Positions 28,166 through 37,099 of a stretch of 62,663 bases of DNA are shown piece after piece. Below the pieces are notes generated by a model. That model worked only from the letters and a program-made list of their open reading frames with translations. It ran no database searches and had not been told where the DNA came from. The position numbers and the translations under genes are program-made. The DNA comes from Bacillota bacterium. GTDB taxonomy: Bacteria > Bacillota > Clostridia > Acetivibrionales > DTU013. Every line of letters begins with the position of its first letter. Position 1 is the first letter of the stretch. Location of the stretch: positions 1 through 62,663 of the forward strand of contig JAEYRF010000163.1 in NCBI GenBank assembly GCA_023409615.1. Direction: 5' to 3'.

Positions 28166-30566
28166 TCGAATCACTCCTATGCTCTCTTCTTTTAGGGGTT
28201 ATAGTCTTATCGCCTCTTCATTCCCCTTGTATGAAAAATCAATAGATTTCGGGTCCTTCCCACTTTCAATTAACGTGATCTTAAATTGCTCCTGGTATTT
28301 GTATTTACCACATGACTTTCCAAATAGCAACGTTTTCGAATGGTCATTGAAGCTGAGAGGAATCATCGAATAGTTACCATTTTCATAAGAATAGTCATCT
28401 CCCTCGTCATTATATAGGGTAAACTCTCCGTCCCCTCCGCCGTAAATAATAACTTCCGAAATTTCTCCGTTTTTTTCATCCGCATACATAAGAGGCTCAG
28501 ATACCGGTATAATAGAACCCGCCTTCACAAAAAGCGGCAGGATATCCAATGTTGCTTTGCATGTCACAGTCTGTCCGCCTTCATAGAACGTATTGGTCCA
28601 GAAATCATACCAACCGGTAGCTTTTGGTAAGTACACCTGCTTTGTTTTCTCAGTATTCGAAAGCAGCTCACTGTTTGTCTCATAATACATAGATTCAGTT
28701 ACCGGACAGACAAGAAATGACCTTCCAAACATAAAGCTGTCGCCTAATTCCTTCACATTCTCATCCTGTGGAAAATCAAACATCAGACTCCTCATTATGG
28801 TAGTATTGTTTTGATATACCGCCGCCGCTGTCGAATATATATAAGGAAGAAGTCGATACCGCAATTTGATGAATTTGAGGATCGTATCATAAAATATGTC
28901 TCCCGGGCTTCCAAAATTCCATGGCTCCCTTGGCGTATCCGTGCCATGAGAACGGAATACAGGAAGAAAAGCGCCAAGCTGAAGCCATCTGACATAAAGC
29001 TCTCTATACCCGAGATCATTTACACCTTCATTGTAATCTCCATCCCAGAACCATAATTTATTTGTAGTTTCACTGCAATTACAGCCTCTGTTTTTATATT
29101 TATCCTTCACAGTAAAAAATGCGCCTATATCTAATGTCCAGTACGGCATACCGCTCATGGAGATTTTAATTCCCTCGGCAATCTGCTTTCTTAAAGTAGA
29201 CCAATTAGCACTAATGTCCCCGGACCATAGAACCGTTCCATATCTTTGTCCGGAAACGTAGGACGAACGTGTCAGATTTGTAACACGCTTTTCATTATTG
29301 GTTTTACGCCAGTTCTCATAAATACCCTTCGCATGGTAGAGTCCGTAAGAATTCACTCGTGTCCAGTCCATATGCATTTTTGATTCATCAACGATCATCT
29401 GGTGACGTAGTTCATCGGGCCTTTTTGTCTCTCCGTTCCAATCGACATCCGAAAACGGCTCAGCATTATCACACCACCATGCATCAACACCTGCCGAGAA
29501 CCATTCCTCCCGGCATTGTTTCCAGTAAACTGCCCTTCCATCTTCATCATATGCATTATACGTAGTTGAGTTTGGTAATAGCAGCCCCTTCTCCCTCATT
29601 TCCCTGAGGTTGCTGCCACCTTCCGCCATGTTAGGCCAAATTGAGACCATAAGCTTGACCTTCTCTTCATGAAGCTTGTCAACAAGCCCTTTCAAGTCAG
29701 GGTATCTATTTTTATCAACGCGTTTTTCTCCCCATAGTCCCTCTTCCCAGGTAAACCAATCCTGCACAATACAATCGATTGGAATGCCGGATTTCCGAAA
29801 CTGCGATACGGTACTAATAAGATCTTCGGAGGAATTATACCGTTCCTTGGATTGAACATAGCCAAAGGCCCATCTCGGCAGCATAGGCGCTCTTCCTGTA
29901 AGAGACCTCAGATCACTGATTATTTCCTCAAAGTTACTTCCTGTAATGACATAATAGGAGAGTTCATTTGTCGTATCAATTGTAAATGTCATTTTTCCAT
30001 GCTTGCAGTCAAATATAACAGCGCTTTCCGTATCAATAAGGATACCGTAATTTCTAGACGACAGTAAAAAAGGAACAGAAATCTTCATGTTTGTTTGAAA
30101 CAGATATTCCTGCTTTCCATTGTAATTGTATATGCCATCCTCATGTTGGCCTAACCCGTAAATACCCTCGTCTTCTGTTATGGAAAAAATAATCTTCCCT
30201 TCATATGCCGTACCTGCAAATTCCCGTACGGCATTATCAATATAAGACACCTGGCCGTTCGCTGTCTGTTTATATTTGACCACCGGCTCCCCGTCAACAA
30301 AATACCGATATATCTCCTTTTCCGCCAGACTATGTTCGGTTTCTTCCAAAACAACCTCACCTTGTTTATTTTTAAAAAGGATGTGATCAGCATCCAGCTG
30401 GTATTGATCAGATTCATTATTGCTCTGCGGCATAAATTCATCTGCTATAAGAATACCGTTACCGGGAGCCTCCGTGCTGTGATTATACACTACTCTGGTG
30501 ATATTTTCCGTTAACGGGATAATATGGACAAACAACGAATTCTTTTTCATGCTCAGTATCCTTTCT
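26931..30566 (-). repeat. Large duplication, copy B
   Basis: Second copy of 14915-18550, same orientation, constant offset 12016. The left limit is the deletion junction in GAATTTTTTG, which is present in both copies. The right limit is the ribosome binding site of the GH31 gene. Confidence 0.9.
28199..30550 (-). CDS. GH31 glycosidase, alpha-xylosidase/alpha-glucosidase type (copy B)
   Basis: This 783-residue enzyme has the same length as copy A and conserves nucleophile D361 (GVDAWWCDNAEP) and acid/base D445 (LWSGDISANW). From about residue 80 on it is nearly identical to copy A, with scattered conservative changes. Residues 1-80 differ at roughly two of every five positions, suggesting gene conversion of the 3' part. 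The start is ATG 30550 by homology and AAAGGA upstream; a TTG at 30571 would add seven residues and is unlikely. It is the fifth gene of the operon running from GH95, so it is under a different promoter position from copy A although both promoters share an element. Confidence 0.9.
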   Translation of the reverse strand: MKKNSLFVHIIPLTENITRVVYNHSTEAPGNGILIADEFMPQSNNESDQYQLDADHILFKNKQGEVVLEETEHSLAEKEIYRYFVDGEPVVKYKQTANGQVSYIDNAVREFAGTAYEGKIIFSITEDEGIYGLGQHEDGIYNYNGKQEYLFQTNMKISVPFLLSSRNYGILIDTESAVIFDCKHGKMTFTIDTTNELSYYVITGSNFEEIISDLRSLTGRAPMLPRWAFGYVQSKERYNSSEDLISTVSQFRKSGIPIDCIVQDWFTWEEGLWGEKRVDKNRYPDLKGLVDKLHEEKVKLMVSIWPNMAEGGSNLREMREKGLLLPNSTTYNAYDEDGRAVYWKQCREEWFSAGVDAWWCDNAEPFSDVDWNGETKRPDELRHQMIVDESKMHMDWTRVNSYGLYHAKGIYENWRKTNNEKRVTNLTRSSYVSGQRYGTVLWSGDISANWSTLRKQIAEGIKISMSGMPYWTLDIGAFFTVKDKYKNRGCNCSETTNKLWFWDGDYNEGVNDLGYRELYVRWLQLGAFLPVFRSHGTDTPREPWNFGSPGDIFYDTILKFIKLRYRLLPYIYSTAAAVYQNNTTIMRSLMFDFPQDENVKELGDSFMFGRSFLVCPVTESMYYETNSELLSNTEKTKQVYLPKATGWYDFWTNTFYEGGQTVTCKATLDILPLFVKAGSIIPVSEPLMYADEKNGEISEVIIYGGGDGEFTLYNDEGDDYSYENGNYSMIPLSFNDHSKTLLFGKSCGKYKYQEQFKITLIESGKDPKSIDFSYKGNEEAIRL

Positions 30567-30635
30567 GACAACTATTTTTATAGAAACACATGATAGTACC
30601 TTCTTATATCTAGAGCTAGTAATATCAGTATTTTT

Positions 30636-32528
30636 TCATAAATGACAAATAAAAGGTGAAGCAGGCAGGTTCTCGCTATTATAAAGGTTGGCACCTTCCG
30701 GGTTGTCATCCCACGCATATCTGACATGAGCGGGATCTGGAACCTCATCATGCCATACTTCTACACAATTCCCTACAATTCTGGCGTTCGCACGGATAAA
30801 TATGCCATTCGTGCCGGCAACCTCAAAATATTCAAGTTTTTCTCCTCTAACTTCCAATCCGCCACCTATATCACTGAAGGACAGTATAACTCGTAACCCG
30901 TCCCGTTTTGCTGACAGCAGCAGCGGTCCGGAAGCCACCACCTCATCATCCCCATAAGCGGCCCTTTTAGCCGCCAGCGCCAAGCGGAATCCTATATCCT
31001 TTTTATTTTGAGGATGTACATCATTCCATTCTCCGATGTCAATAGTAATAGCCATTCCCGTAAAGGGCACTGATAGTGTCATCCTCTGCGCTTCTCTTAT
31101 CGGTGCCCAGTTTCCTGCCGCTCGAATGTGAGACTCCTTATAGTTCGGCAGCTGTACATAAAGAAATGGGAAATCGCCCTGCCCCCACTTTTTTCTCCAG
31201 TCAGCGATCATCGCTTTGAAAAGGCTCTTATAGTTACCGGGGTACTGTGCGTTTGTCTCGCCTTGATACCAGATAACACCTTTGATCGCATAATGGTATA
31301 ACGGCGATATCATACCGTTATACAAGCCTGTCGGGCGCCACATGACAAAGGATGGTTCAGGAATCGGTTCACTTTTTACGCCTATCATGTACTGCCAGAC
31401 TCCGCTTAAACCAATAATATCCTCCCCTATTTTCAAATGATATGGCTTTCCTTTGTAAAAACCGCCTTTTCCCGAGCTATTGATCACCCTTACAACGATT
31501 GTGTTTTTACCTTCCTTAAGAAGGCCTTCCGGGATCTCATATTTTCTCGGAATATACTGCATCAGTCCTGAACCAACAATACTACCATTAATATAGACCA
31601 TGTCCTCATCAACGATGTTGCCCAGAAAAAGTGTTGCCGGCAAGTTCGATAATGAAGAAGGTATCTCGATCTCTTTCCGGAACCATACAGCTCCGTTAAA
31701 CATGCCCAACCCCTCTTCTTCCCAGAAAGAAGGTATATTGATATATGACCATGCGGAAGCGTCGTAATCCTCTTCATAACATGGTTTCCCACCATGTGGA
31801 ATTCCATGGTCGTTTTTGTCAATATTATTATGCCATTCCTCGCTATCCGTTTGATCCTTTTTCAAAAGCGCTTCAACATAGTTCCTGTCCTTCAGCTTAT
31901 TCGCCGATTCCAGGTAATCAGGAAAGGAGCTGAGAGCATCGGCACTCATCCATGCCTCAGCGGGAGCTCCGCCGATGCTTGCATTAATCAGTCCGATAGG
32001 TATGTGATATTCTTCAAACAGCTTTAACGCAAAGAAATATCCTGCAGCAGTAAAGTCCATAACACTTTGGGAATTGGCCGCCTCCCAGCTTCCGGACTCT
32101 AAGTCTTCACACTCGTTTTCGAAGTCGTACTTTGCCGGGACCAGAAACTGCCTGATGTGATTGTTTGATGCATTGACCACCTCGTCAGCGTATTTATCTC
32201 TGAGTGAAAACATTGTCATGGCCATGTTGGACTGACCGGAACACAGCCAAACATCACCCAAAAGGATATCTTTAACCGTTACCCTTTCGCTGGCGTTAGC
32301 CGCCTCAATGACCATATCATAGGGCCCACCGGCGTTCCCCGAACAGAAGCTCACATGCCATTTCCCATCGGCATCGGCAACAGCTTGGTGTGTATTCTCC
32401 AGGAACATGACTGTAATCACCTCACCAGAAGGTGCCCAGCCCCATACCTTAACCTGCGCATTTCTTTGTATCACCATACCGTCGCTAACCAGACGTGGCA
32501 GTTTTATTTTTGATAAGCTTTCAGTCAT
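30636..32528 (-). CDS. SGNH-type carbohydrate acetylesterase (sialate O-acetylesterase family)
   Basis: This 630-residue protein has the domain order of bacterial sialate 9-O-acetylesterase-like enzymes. The nucleophile S100 is in WLCSGQSNMAM, the oxyanion block is KGVIWYQGETNA (about 410-425), and the catalytic Asp/His block is DVHPQNKKDIGFR (about 525). A beta-sandwich (about 255-375) is inserted in the middle. In plant-polysaccharide loci such enzymes remove O-acetyl groups from xyloglucan or xylan oligosaccharides, and sialic acid is not implied. No signal peptide is present. The start overlaps the stop of the upstream esterase gene in ATGA, so the two are translationally coupled. Confidence 0.85.
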   Translation of the reverse strand: MTESLSKIKLPRLVSDGMVIQRNAQVKVWGWAPSGEVITVMFLENTHQAVADADGKWHVSFCSGNAGGPYDMVIEAANASERVTVKDILLGDVWLCSGQSNMAMTMFSLRDKYADEVVNASNNHIRQFLVPAKYDFENECEDLESGSWEAANSQSVMDFTAAGYFFALKLFEEYHIPIGLINASIGGAPAEAWMSADALSSFPDYLESANKLKDRNYVEALLKKDQTDSEEWHNNIDKNDHGIPHGGKPCYEEDYDASAWSYINIPSFWEEEGLGMFNGAVWFRKEIEIPSSLSNLPATLFLGNIVDEDMVYINGSIVGSGLMQYIPRKYEIPEGLLKEGKNTIVVRVINSSGKGGFYKGKPYHLKIGEDIIGLSGVWQYMIGVKSEPIPEPSFVMWRPTGLYNGMISPLYHYAIKGVIWYQGETNAQYPGNYKSLFKAMIADWRKKWGQGDFPFLYVQLPNYKESHIRAAGNWAPIREAQRMTLSVPFTGMAITIDIGEWNDVHPQNKKDIGFRLALAAKRAAYGDDEVVASGPLLLSAKRDGLRVILSFSDIGGGLEVRGEKLEYFEVAGTNGIFIRANARIVGNCVEVWHDEVPDPAHVRYAWDDNPEGANLYNSENLPASPFICHL

Positions 32529-33313
32529 ATAATTTTATCAACCCAATCTAAAGCATATTCAATCTGAGGATTCCAGAATTTCCAGTCATGCGCTCCCGCT
32601 GTTTCACGGTATGTAAACCTGACGCCGAGCGTTTGAAGATACTCTTTAAAATCACGGTTCTCTTTCAACAAAAAGTCTTCAGTCCCACATGCCATATATA
32701 TATCCGGGAAAGGTCTTCCCTCTTCCAGAACTTTTTTTGCAAGTGCTTTGGGATCATTCTCACTTCCCAACAGTTCATCAAGCTTTCCAAACGTTTTTTC
32801 ATAATATTTCCTGCTTGCCGGTGTTTTCGAGAAATCAACCGACGGATCCGATATCTGATCAGTAATGAGTGCAGATGAGAGCGCAATAACAGAGCCAAAT
32901 ACATCACAATATTTTAACCCGTTCCGTACCGCTCCGAACCCTCCCATAGATAATCCACCTATCATTGTATCCTCTCTCTTATGAGACAGCGGAAACATTG
33001 CTCTAGTAAAGTCAATAATTTCCTTTCCGATATACTCCCCGAAATATGTCTCTTCCTCGGCATTATCTATATAAAAGCTATTTTCACCCGATGGCATAAT
33101 GACCGCAATATCATGGCGATCCGCCAACTCACCGATCAACGATCCCGATAGCCAGTCTGTACAATGTCCCATGTACCCGTGGAGCAGATACAGTGTTCTC
33201 ATCTCACGCTTTACTGACAAATCCGCCCCAGGCTTTTCAAGAGGTATGATTGCTTTAAATGATACCTGACGTTTCAAAATTGAAGAAAGATATTCAACAT
33301 GAATAATTGACAT
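32525..33313 (-). CDS. Alpha/beta-hydrolase esterase (CE1 / EstA-like)
   Basis: This is a 262-residue cytoplasmic serine esterase. RTLYLLHGYMGHCTDW gives the oxyanion loop, the nucleophile elbow is GGLSMGGFG (S122), and the catalytic His is in TAGAHDWKFW (about 245). It resembles tributyrin esterases and the CE1 acetyl- and feruloyl-esterase fold. In this operon deacylation of imported side-chain oligosaccharides is likely. AGGTGA precedes ATG 33313. It is coupled by a 4-base overlap to the SGNH esterase gene, so the pair may act on different acetyl positions. Confidence 0.82.
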   Translation of the reverse strand: MSIIHVEYLSSILKRQVSFKAIIPLEKPGADLSVKREMRTLYLLHGYMGHCTDWLSGSLIGELADRHDIAVIMPSGENSFYIDNAEEETYFGEYIGKEIIDFTRAMFPLSHKREDTMIGGLSMGGFGAVRNGLKYCDVFGSVIALSSALITDQISDPSVDFSKTPASRKYYEKTFGKLDELLGSENDPKALAKKVLEEGRPFPDIYMACGTEDFLLKENRDFKEYLQTLGVRFTYRETAGAHDWKFWNPQIEYALDWVDKII

Positions 33314-33373
33314 CTATTTCACCTACACTCTCATTTATTATTACGGCAAAATTTCTGGCCTTTAACCACTATC

Positions 33374-34408
33374 CTAAGACTGCTGCTTTCTGCCGACACC
33401 GGCCGGAAATGATTCAACAAAGTTTATTGTCTTGGCCTGCGCTTCAGTAACCGGTGTTTTTGTCCAATCAATAGTGCGTTCATAACCGGCATAGTCACAT
33501 ATCCGAATCGCACAAAGAAGTCCGTCATTGCCTCTCTCATAAGCTGAAATACCAGATATCGCAATTCTTGCCAGTTCTTCCTGACCCGCTCTAGACACTA
33601 TATGAGCCCACTCAATCACGCAATTGACACCATCATCTATAATCGTTTCATAGCGCATGCCAACACAACGCGGAATGTATTTTGCCATTGATTCATATGC
33701 TCCCCGAAGTGCATCGGGTATGACCGGTGTCTCTTGTATCTCCTGTGTTCCCGCTGTTTCATGCGTTTCAGACTCAGTATGCTGCGCATCGGCTGGCTCA
33801 TATCCACCAAATTTGCAGTTAGGGCTCATACATGCCAGAATCCGTTCGACATCCACACATGGAACATGGTGAAGCGCCTCATAGTATTCGCGTACTGCGC
33901 CTGTCAACAGTCCAGGATCACCCATTTCCAGATGCGCCGACTTGAAAATTGGTTTTCGATAAGCCTGCAAGCCGGGAACATATGTATGGTGACAATAAAG
34001 CCTTACTTCATCCAATGTGTCCTGTGTACGCAGATCACCAACAACAAACATGGGCACCTTTTTTATTTCGCCGTCAACTACAAAATTTGCTACCAGCTCA
34101 GTTACTGACCTTCCATTAGCGCGTGTTTGTATAATAGGTGTTACGAAAGCACGCTGCGCCTGAAAGGCAGAGAGCCAGCCTTCAGTAAAACGCCGGATGC
34201 CGTCAAGGCCTTCAAAGCGGCCATACGGCGCGTCAACGGCGCTCGGTACGTTCCCAAAAAGCTTTTTCTCGCTAAATAGCTTAAGGACAGACTCATAATC
34301 CTGATTGCATACCGAATACATAAACTTCAACTCAGGTGATGTCGCCAGAATCTGATGATGCAAACCGGAATATAGTCTTTCAAGACTGCAGGTTCTCCGA
34401 GTACTCAT
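33374..34408 (-). CDS. Tandem SnoaL-like (NTF2-fold) domain protein
   Basis: This 344-residue protein appears to contain two NTF2-like cone domains (about 30-145 and 165-325). Supporting segments are RFEGLDGIRRFTEGWLSAF and, in the second half, ALRGAYESMAKYIPRCVGMR. A low-complexity Thr/Glu-rich linker (about 207-231, HTESETHETAGTQEI) interrupts the second domain. SnoaL-type folds serve as small-molecule cyclases, isomerases, hydratases or simple binding modules, so function is open. It lies between GH95 and the esterases, and AAGGGGAG precedes ATG 34408. Base composition looks richer in G+C than the flanking GH31 gene, perhaps a sign of separate origin. An unrecognised sugar-processing enzyme is possible. 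Confidence 0.6.
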   Translation of the reverse strand: MSTRRTCSLERLYSGLHHQILATSPELKFMYSVCNQDYESVLKLFSEKKLFGNVPSAVDAPYGRFEGLDGIRRFTEGWLSAFQAQRAFVTPIIQTRANGRSVTELVANFVVDGEIKKVPMFVVGDLRTQDTLDEVRLYCHHTYVPGLQAYRKPIFKSAHLEMGDPGLLTGAVREYYEALHHVPCVDVERILACMSPNCKFGGYEPADAQHTESETHETAGTQEIQETPVIPDALRGAYESMAKYIPRCVGMRYETIIDDGVNCVIEWAHIVSRAGQEELARIAISGISAYERGNDGLLCAIRICDYAGYERTIDWTKTPVTEAQAKTINFVESFPAGVGRKQQS

Positions 34409-34485
34409 AGTTGATCTCCCCTTTTCCTTAATATAAATAACTGGTGGATGAAATAGATTACACAGCTTACCGATATAAAATACGT

Positions 34486-36912
34486 TTATACGCTGCGGAA
34501 AACTATTTCGACCTCAGCCTTCTCATCTTTGCTAAAGTTATATTGAATATGGTCACCATTGAGTGAAATCTCGACGCCGTTTACCCGGAAGGAGGCTATG
34601 TTCCTGCGGCATCGCAGTGTCAGCATCTGATCCTTGTTAGAAACAAGCGTCGCCCTGATTCCCTTTTGAGACCAATTCATCTGCTCGAGTTTCACCCATG
34701 TATATAGCCATACTCCCTCTATACCGGAATCGTAGAGATACTCTGGCATTGCAGGCAGAAACTCGATAGTACCGGGTTCTGAGAAAATGCACATTTCCAG
34801 CAGTATCGCCGGCATTGCGCCCTGCAGATCAGGAAACTGACCACGGTACGGGAAGTGTCTTGTTTGCAGCGTACGTGTAACGAAGCCATGATTAATTAGT
34901 TGGGACAGGTTCTGCATGGTCTCCTCCATATCCTTGAGGCGAATAGCCGAAAAACATCGGTGTATAATACCATGCGCAGAGTCATCCTGCTGACCGCGCT
35001 TGCGGTTGGATATCTTGATTGCCATAGCAAGCTCAGGCTCAGTCTCCGGAGTCACAGCACGGCCAGGCCATACATCATAGTGATGAGAAACATGCCGATG
35101 GTTATAATTCTCTTCAATGGTAGGCCATGCCCACTCTTTCAAGCCGCCGCCTTCATCTAGCAGATATGTCGGCAGTGACTCACGCTGCTGCTCCCAGTGA
35201 GGAATATTTTCCTTCTCGATGCCAAGAGTATTACAGGCCTCGATAAGGTTATCGAGCACTTCGCGGCAAATAGCTATATCCATGACAGAGTTAATTCGGG
35301 TTGGACTAATATCCTTACAGGTAACCGTTGCAAAATCCGGATTCGGTGTAGGGTTCTCCGGAGAAAAGGACGGATAGAAAATCACATGACCATCCGGTCC
35401 ACGGTCGCAGGCATAATCCTCAAAGAAGAGTGCTATCTCCTTAAGTGCAGGCACCAGGCGGTTTCTAAGGAACTCTATGTCACCGGTGACCAGCCAGTAT
35501 CCCCACAGCTCGTTGTATATCCATCCAAGGGAGCCGGTCCAGCAGTAGTGAGGGTATGTCTTGGAGAAGTGGTAGAATAAGCCGGAATCATAGTCACAGT
35601 GGACACTGCAAAGCAGGCCGCGTGCGCCGAACAGCTTACGGGCATTAGTTCGGAAATCTTCAAATTTGGTCTCATAATATCTGAAGTAGACATCCATCTC
35701 GTCAAAAAGTCCAGTGTTGTTTCCAGCGCAGACCTGCAGGTTCGTATTGATGTTATGCTGGCCCCACATAGGCGGGATGTTGCCGGTGTCCATTATTTGG
35801 TAGAATCGGCCCATGTCATAAAGCTTGTCCATTAACATACCATCTATTTCAAAGTCAGTATTTGAACGCGTCATCAGTTCCTCGGCGGAAAGCGCGAAGT
35901 CGTTCTTTTCACCCATATGAAGGCGCGAACGTTCCATCCGTGAGCCAATAAATTCGCTATTATAATCAAGAAGTAAATTGAAATCAGGATCGATTGCGAT
36001 AATTTCATCCACGACAGGCTTAGCACAAGCAAATGTGAAGCCGCTTTCAAACTTTACAGTCTTGGACAGGACTATCATGCTATCCGCACCGGTCACACGG
36101 ATACCGCCATCAACACGCTCAGTTTTGCCGCCGTGGCGGATAAAGCGTATGACAGAGACGTAGCCTTTTTGGCCATACTCGGGATTATATGCAAACTTAA
36201 GTGTAATCAGGTCCCCGGTAATATCAAGTTCTTTTATGCAAAGCTCAGGCTTGGACATTCGGTCATAACCAGTCCCGGCATCAGGAAGTCTGATTGTGAT
36301 ATCAACATCAAGAGCGCCTTTGGGTGCAGAGAAACGCTGCACGACAACATCGCCTTTGTAAGCGGCAAACAGCTCACGGGCAAACTCACCCTTGTCGTTC
36401 TCCCATTGAACAGTGATCTTACCTGAAAGCATGTCCAGCCAGCGTATATAATTATTCGTACTTCCGGCTTCCGGCTGCCTTATCCCCAGCCAGAAAGCTT
36501 TGTTCTGGCGCAGCATAGGCGGAATGATGTTGTTGTTCCATTTGCCAAACAGGGAACCAAACCCGGATTCGAGCTGAACCTTATGTACAAGTTCACCCAC
36601 TTCTTCGAGTTTACCCTCTCGCAGCAGCCTGCGAATATCAGGCATCACTCCGGTCAGATCAGGCGGCTCAGGTGTCTTGGCCCATAAGGGCTCATAAAGT
36701 GCTTCCTGCGAAAATGCAAGTTCATCATTGTACGGGTCTCCAAGCACATCTACACGTTGGAAACCATTACCGGTACTAACGCAATCAGCATAATCATTCG
36801 ACGGATAGAGGCTGCATACACTGCGCTCCGGCAATATTTTCCTGCGTTTATCAAGAGACATTGCAGCATATTTAAAAGTATATGGCACTAATTTTGGACT
36901 AAATTGCGACAT
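34486..36912 (-). CDS. GH95-like glycosidase, probable alpha-L-fucosidase/galactosidase
   Basis: This is an 809-residue cytoplasmic protein. An N-terminal beta-supersandwich (about 1-290) precedes an alpha/alpha barrel. Family landmarks are WGQHNINTNLQV (the two Asn of the catalytic pocket), YPSFSPENPTP (region of the acid Glu) and NHRHVSHHYDVWPG (family HRH.SH block). GH95 enzymes invert alpha-1,2-linked L-fucose, or L-galactose, from xyloglucan and similar glycans. The stretch EWAWPTIEEN before HRH differs from the acidic EW..D form I expect, so specificity may differ. ATG 36912 has AAGGAG upstream, and the longer open frame to 37041 is rejected. It is the first gene of the operon. Confidence 0.78.
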   Translation of the reverse strand: MSQFSPKLVPYTFKYAAMSLDKRRKILPERSVCSLYPSNDYADCVSTGNGFQRVDVLGDPYNDELAFSQEALYEPLWAKTPEPPDLTGVMPDIRRLLREGKLEEVGELVHKVQLESGFGSLFGKWNNNIIPPMLRQNKAFWLGIRQPEAGSTNNYIRWLDMLSGKITVQWENDKGEFARELFAAYKGDVVVQRFSAPKGALDVDITIRLPDAGTGYDRMSKPELCIKELDITGDLITLKFAYNPEYGQKGYVSVIRFIRHGGKTERVDGGIRVTGADSMIVLSKTVKFESGFTFACAKPVVDEIIAIDPDFNLLLDYNSEFIGSRMERSRLHMGEKNDFALSAEELMTRSNTDFEIDGMLMDKLYDMGRFYQIMDTGNIPPMWGQHNINTNLQVCAGNNTGLFDEMDVYFRYYETKFEDFRTNARKLFGARGLLCSVHCDYDSGLFYHFSKTYPHYCWTGSLGWIYNELWGYWLVTGDIEFLRNRLVPALKEIALFFEDYACDRGPDGHVIFYPSFSPENPTPNPDFATVTCKDISPTRINSVMDIAICREVLDNLIEACNTLGIEKENIPHWEQQRESLPTYLLDEGGGLKEWAWPTIEENYNHRHVSHHYDVWPGRAVTPETEPELAMAIKISNRKRGQQDDSAHGIIHRCFSAIRLKDMEETMQNLSQLINHGFVTRTLQTRHFPYRGQFPDLQGAMPAILLEMCIFSEPGTIEFLPAMPEYLYDSGIEGVWLYTWVKLEQMNWSQKGIRATLVSNKDQMLTLRCRRNIASFRVNGVEISLNGDHIQYNFSKDEKAEVEIVFRSV

Positions 36913-36955
36913 TTGAACTCCTTCGAAGAATTTATTTTTGAAGATGTATACCACT

Positions 36956-37005
36956 ATTATACTAATACTTTCAACTTTATGCTTGCATAATATCAACAAA
37001 TTATA
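36956..37005 (-). promoter_or_regulatory. GH95 operon promoter with shared upstream element
   Basis: On the minus strand TATAAT (36961-36956) follows, 20 bp downstream, an element at 37005-36982 that reads CTTGCATAATAT plus CAACAAATTATA on the plus strand. Only two of 24 bases differ from the GH31 copy at 18629-18652 and the spacing to the -10 is identical. The -35 region is poor, consistent with activator dependence. Confidence 0.65.
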
Positions 37006-37024
37006 CAATAATTTTGATGCTCTG

Positions 37025-37065
37025 AACAAAAAACATCCCATCAGTAAAATTGAATACTGATGGGA
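37025..37065 (-). terminator. Terminator after the binding-protein gene
   Basis: TCCCATCAGTA (37036-37046) pairs with TACTGATGGGA (37055-37065). On the minus strand the stem is followed by TGTTTTTTG. It separates the importer operon from the GH95 operon. Confidence 0.9.
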
Positions 37066-37099
37066 CGTTCAATATAATTAATGTAGCTGTGTGAATATT

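Noticed and set aside
33734..34108. 124-codon plus-strand frame over the SnoaL-like gene
   Set aside because: It is antisense, with no start signal or domain; the minus-strand frame has a strong ribosome binding site and operon context.
36913..37041. N-terminal extension of the GH95 protein to ATG 37041
   Set aside because: It would cross the operon promoter and terminator and lacks a ribosome binding site, whereas ATG 36912 has a well-spaced AAGGAG.
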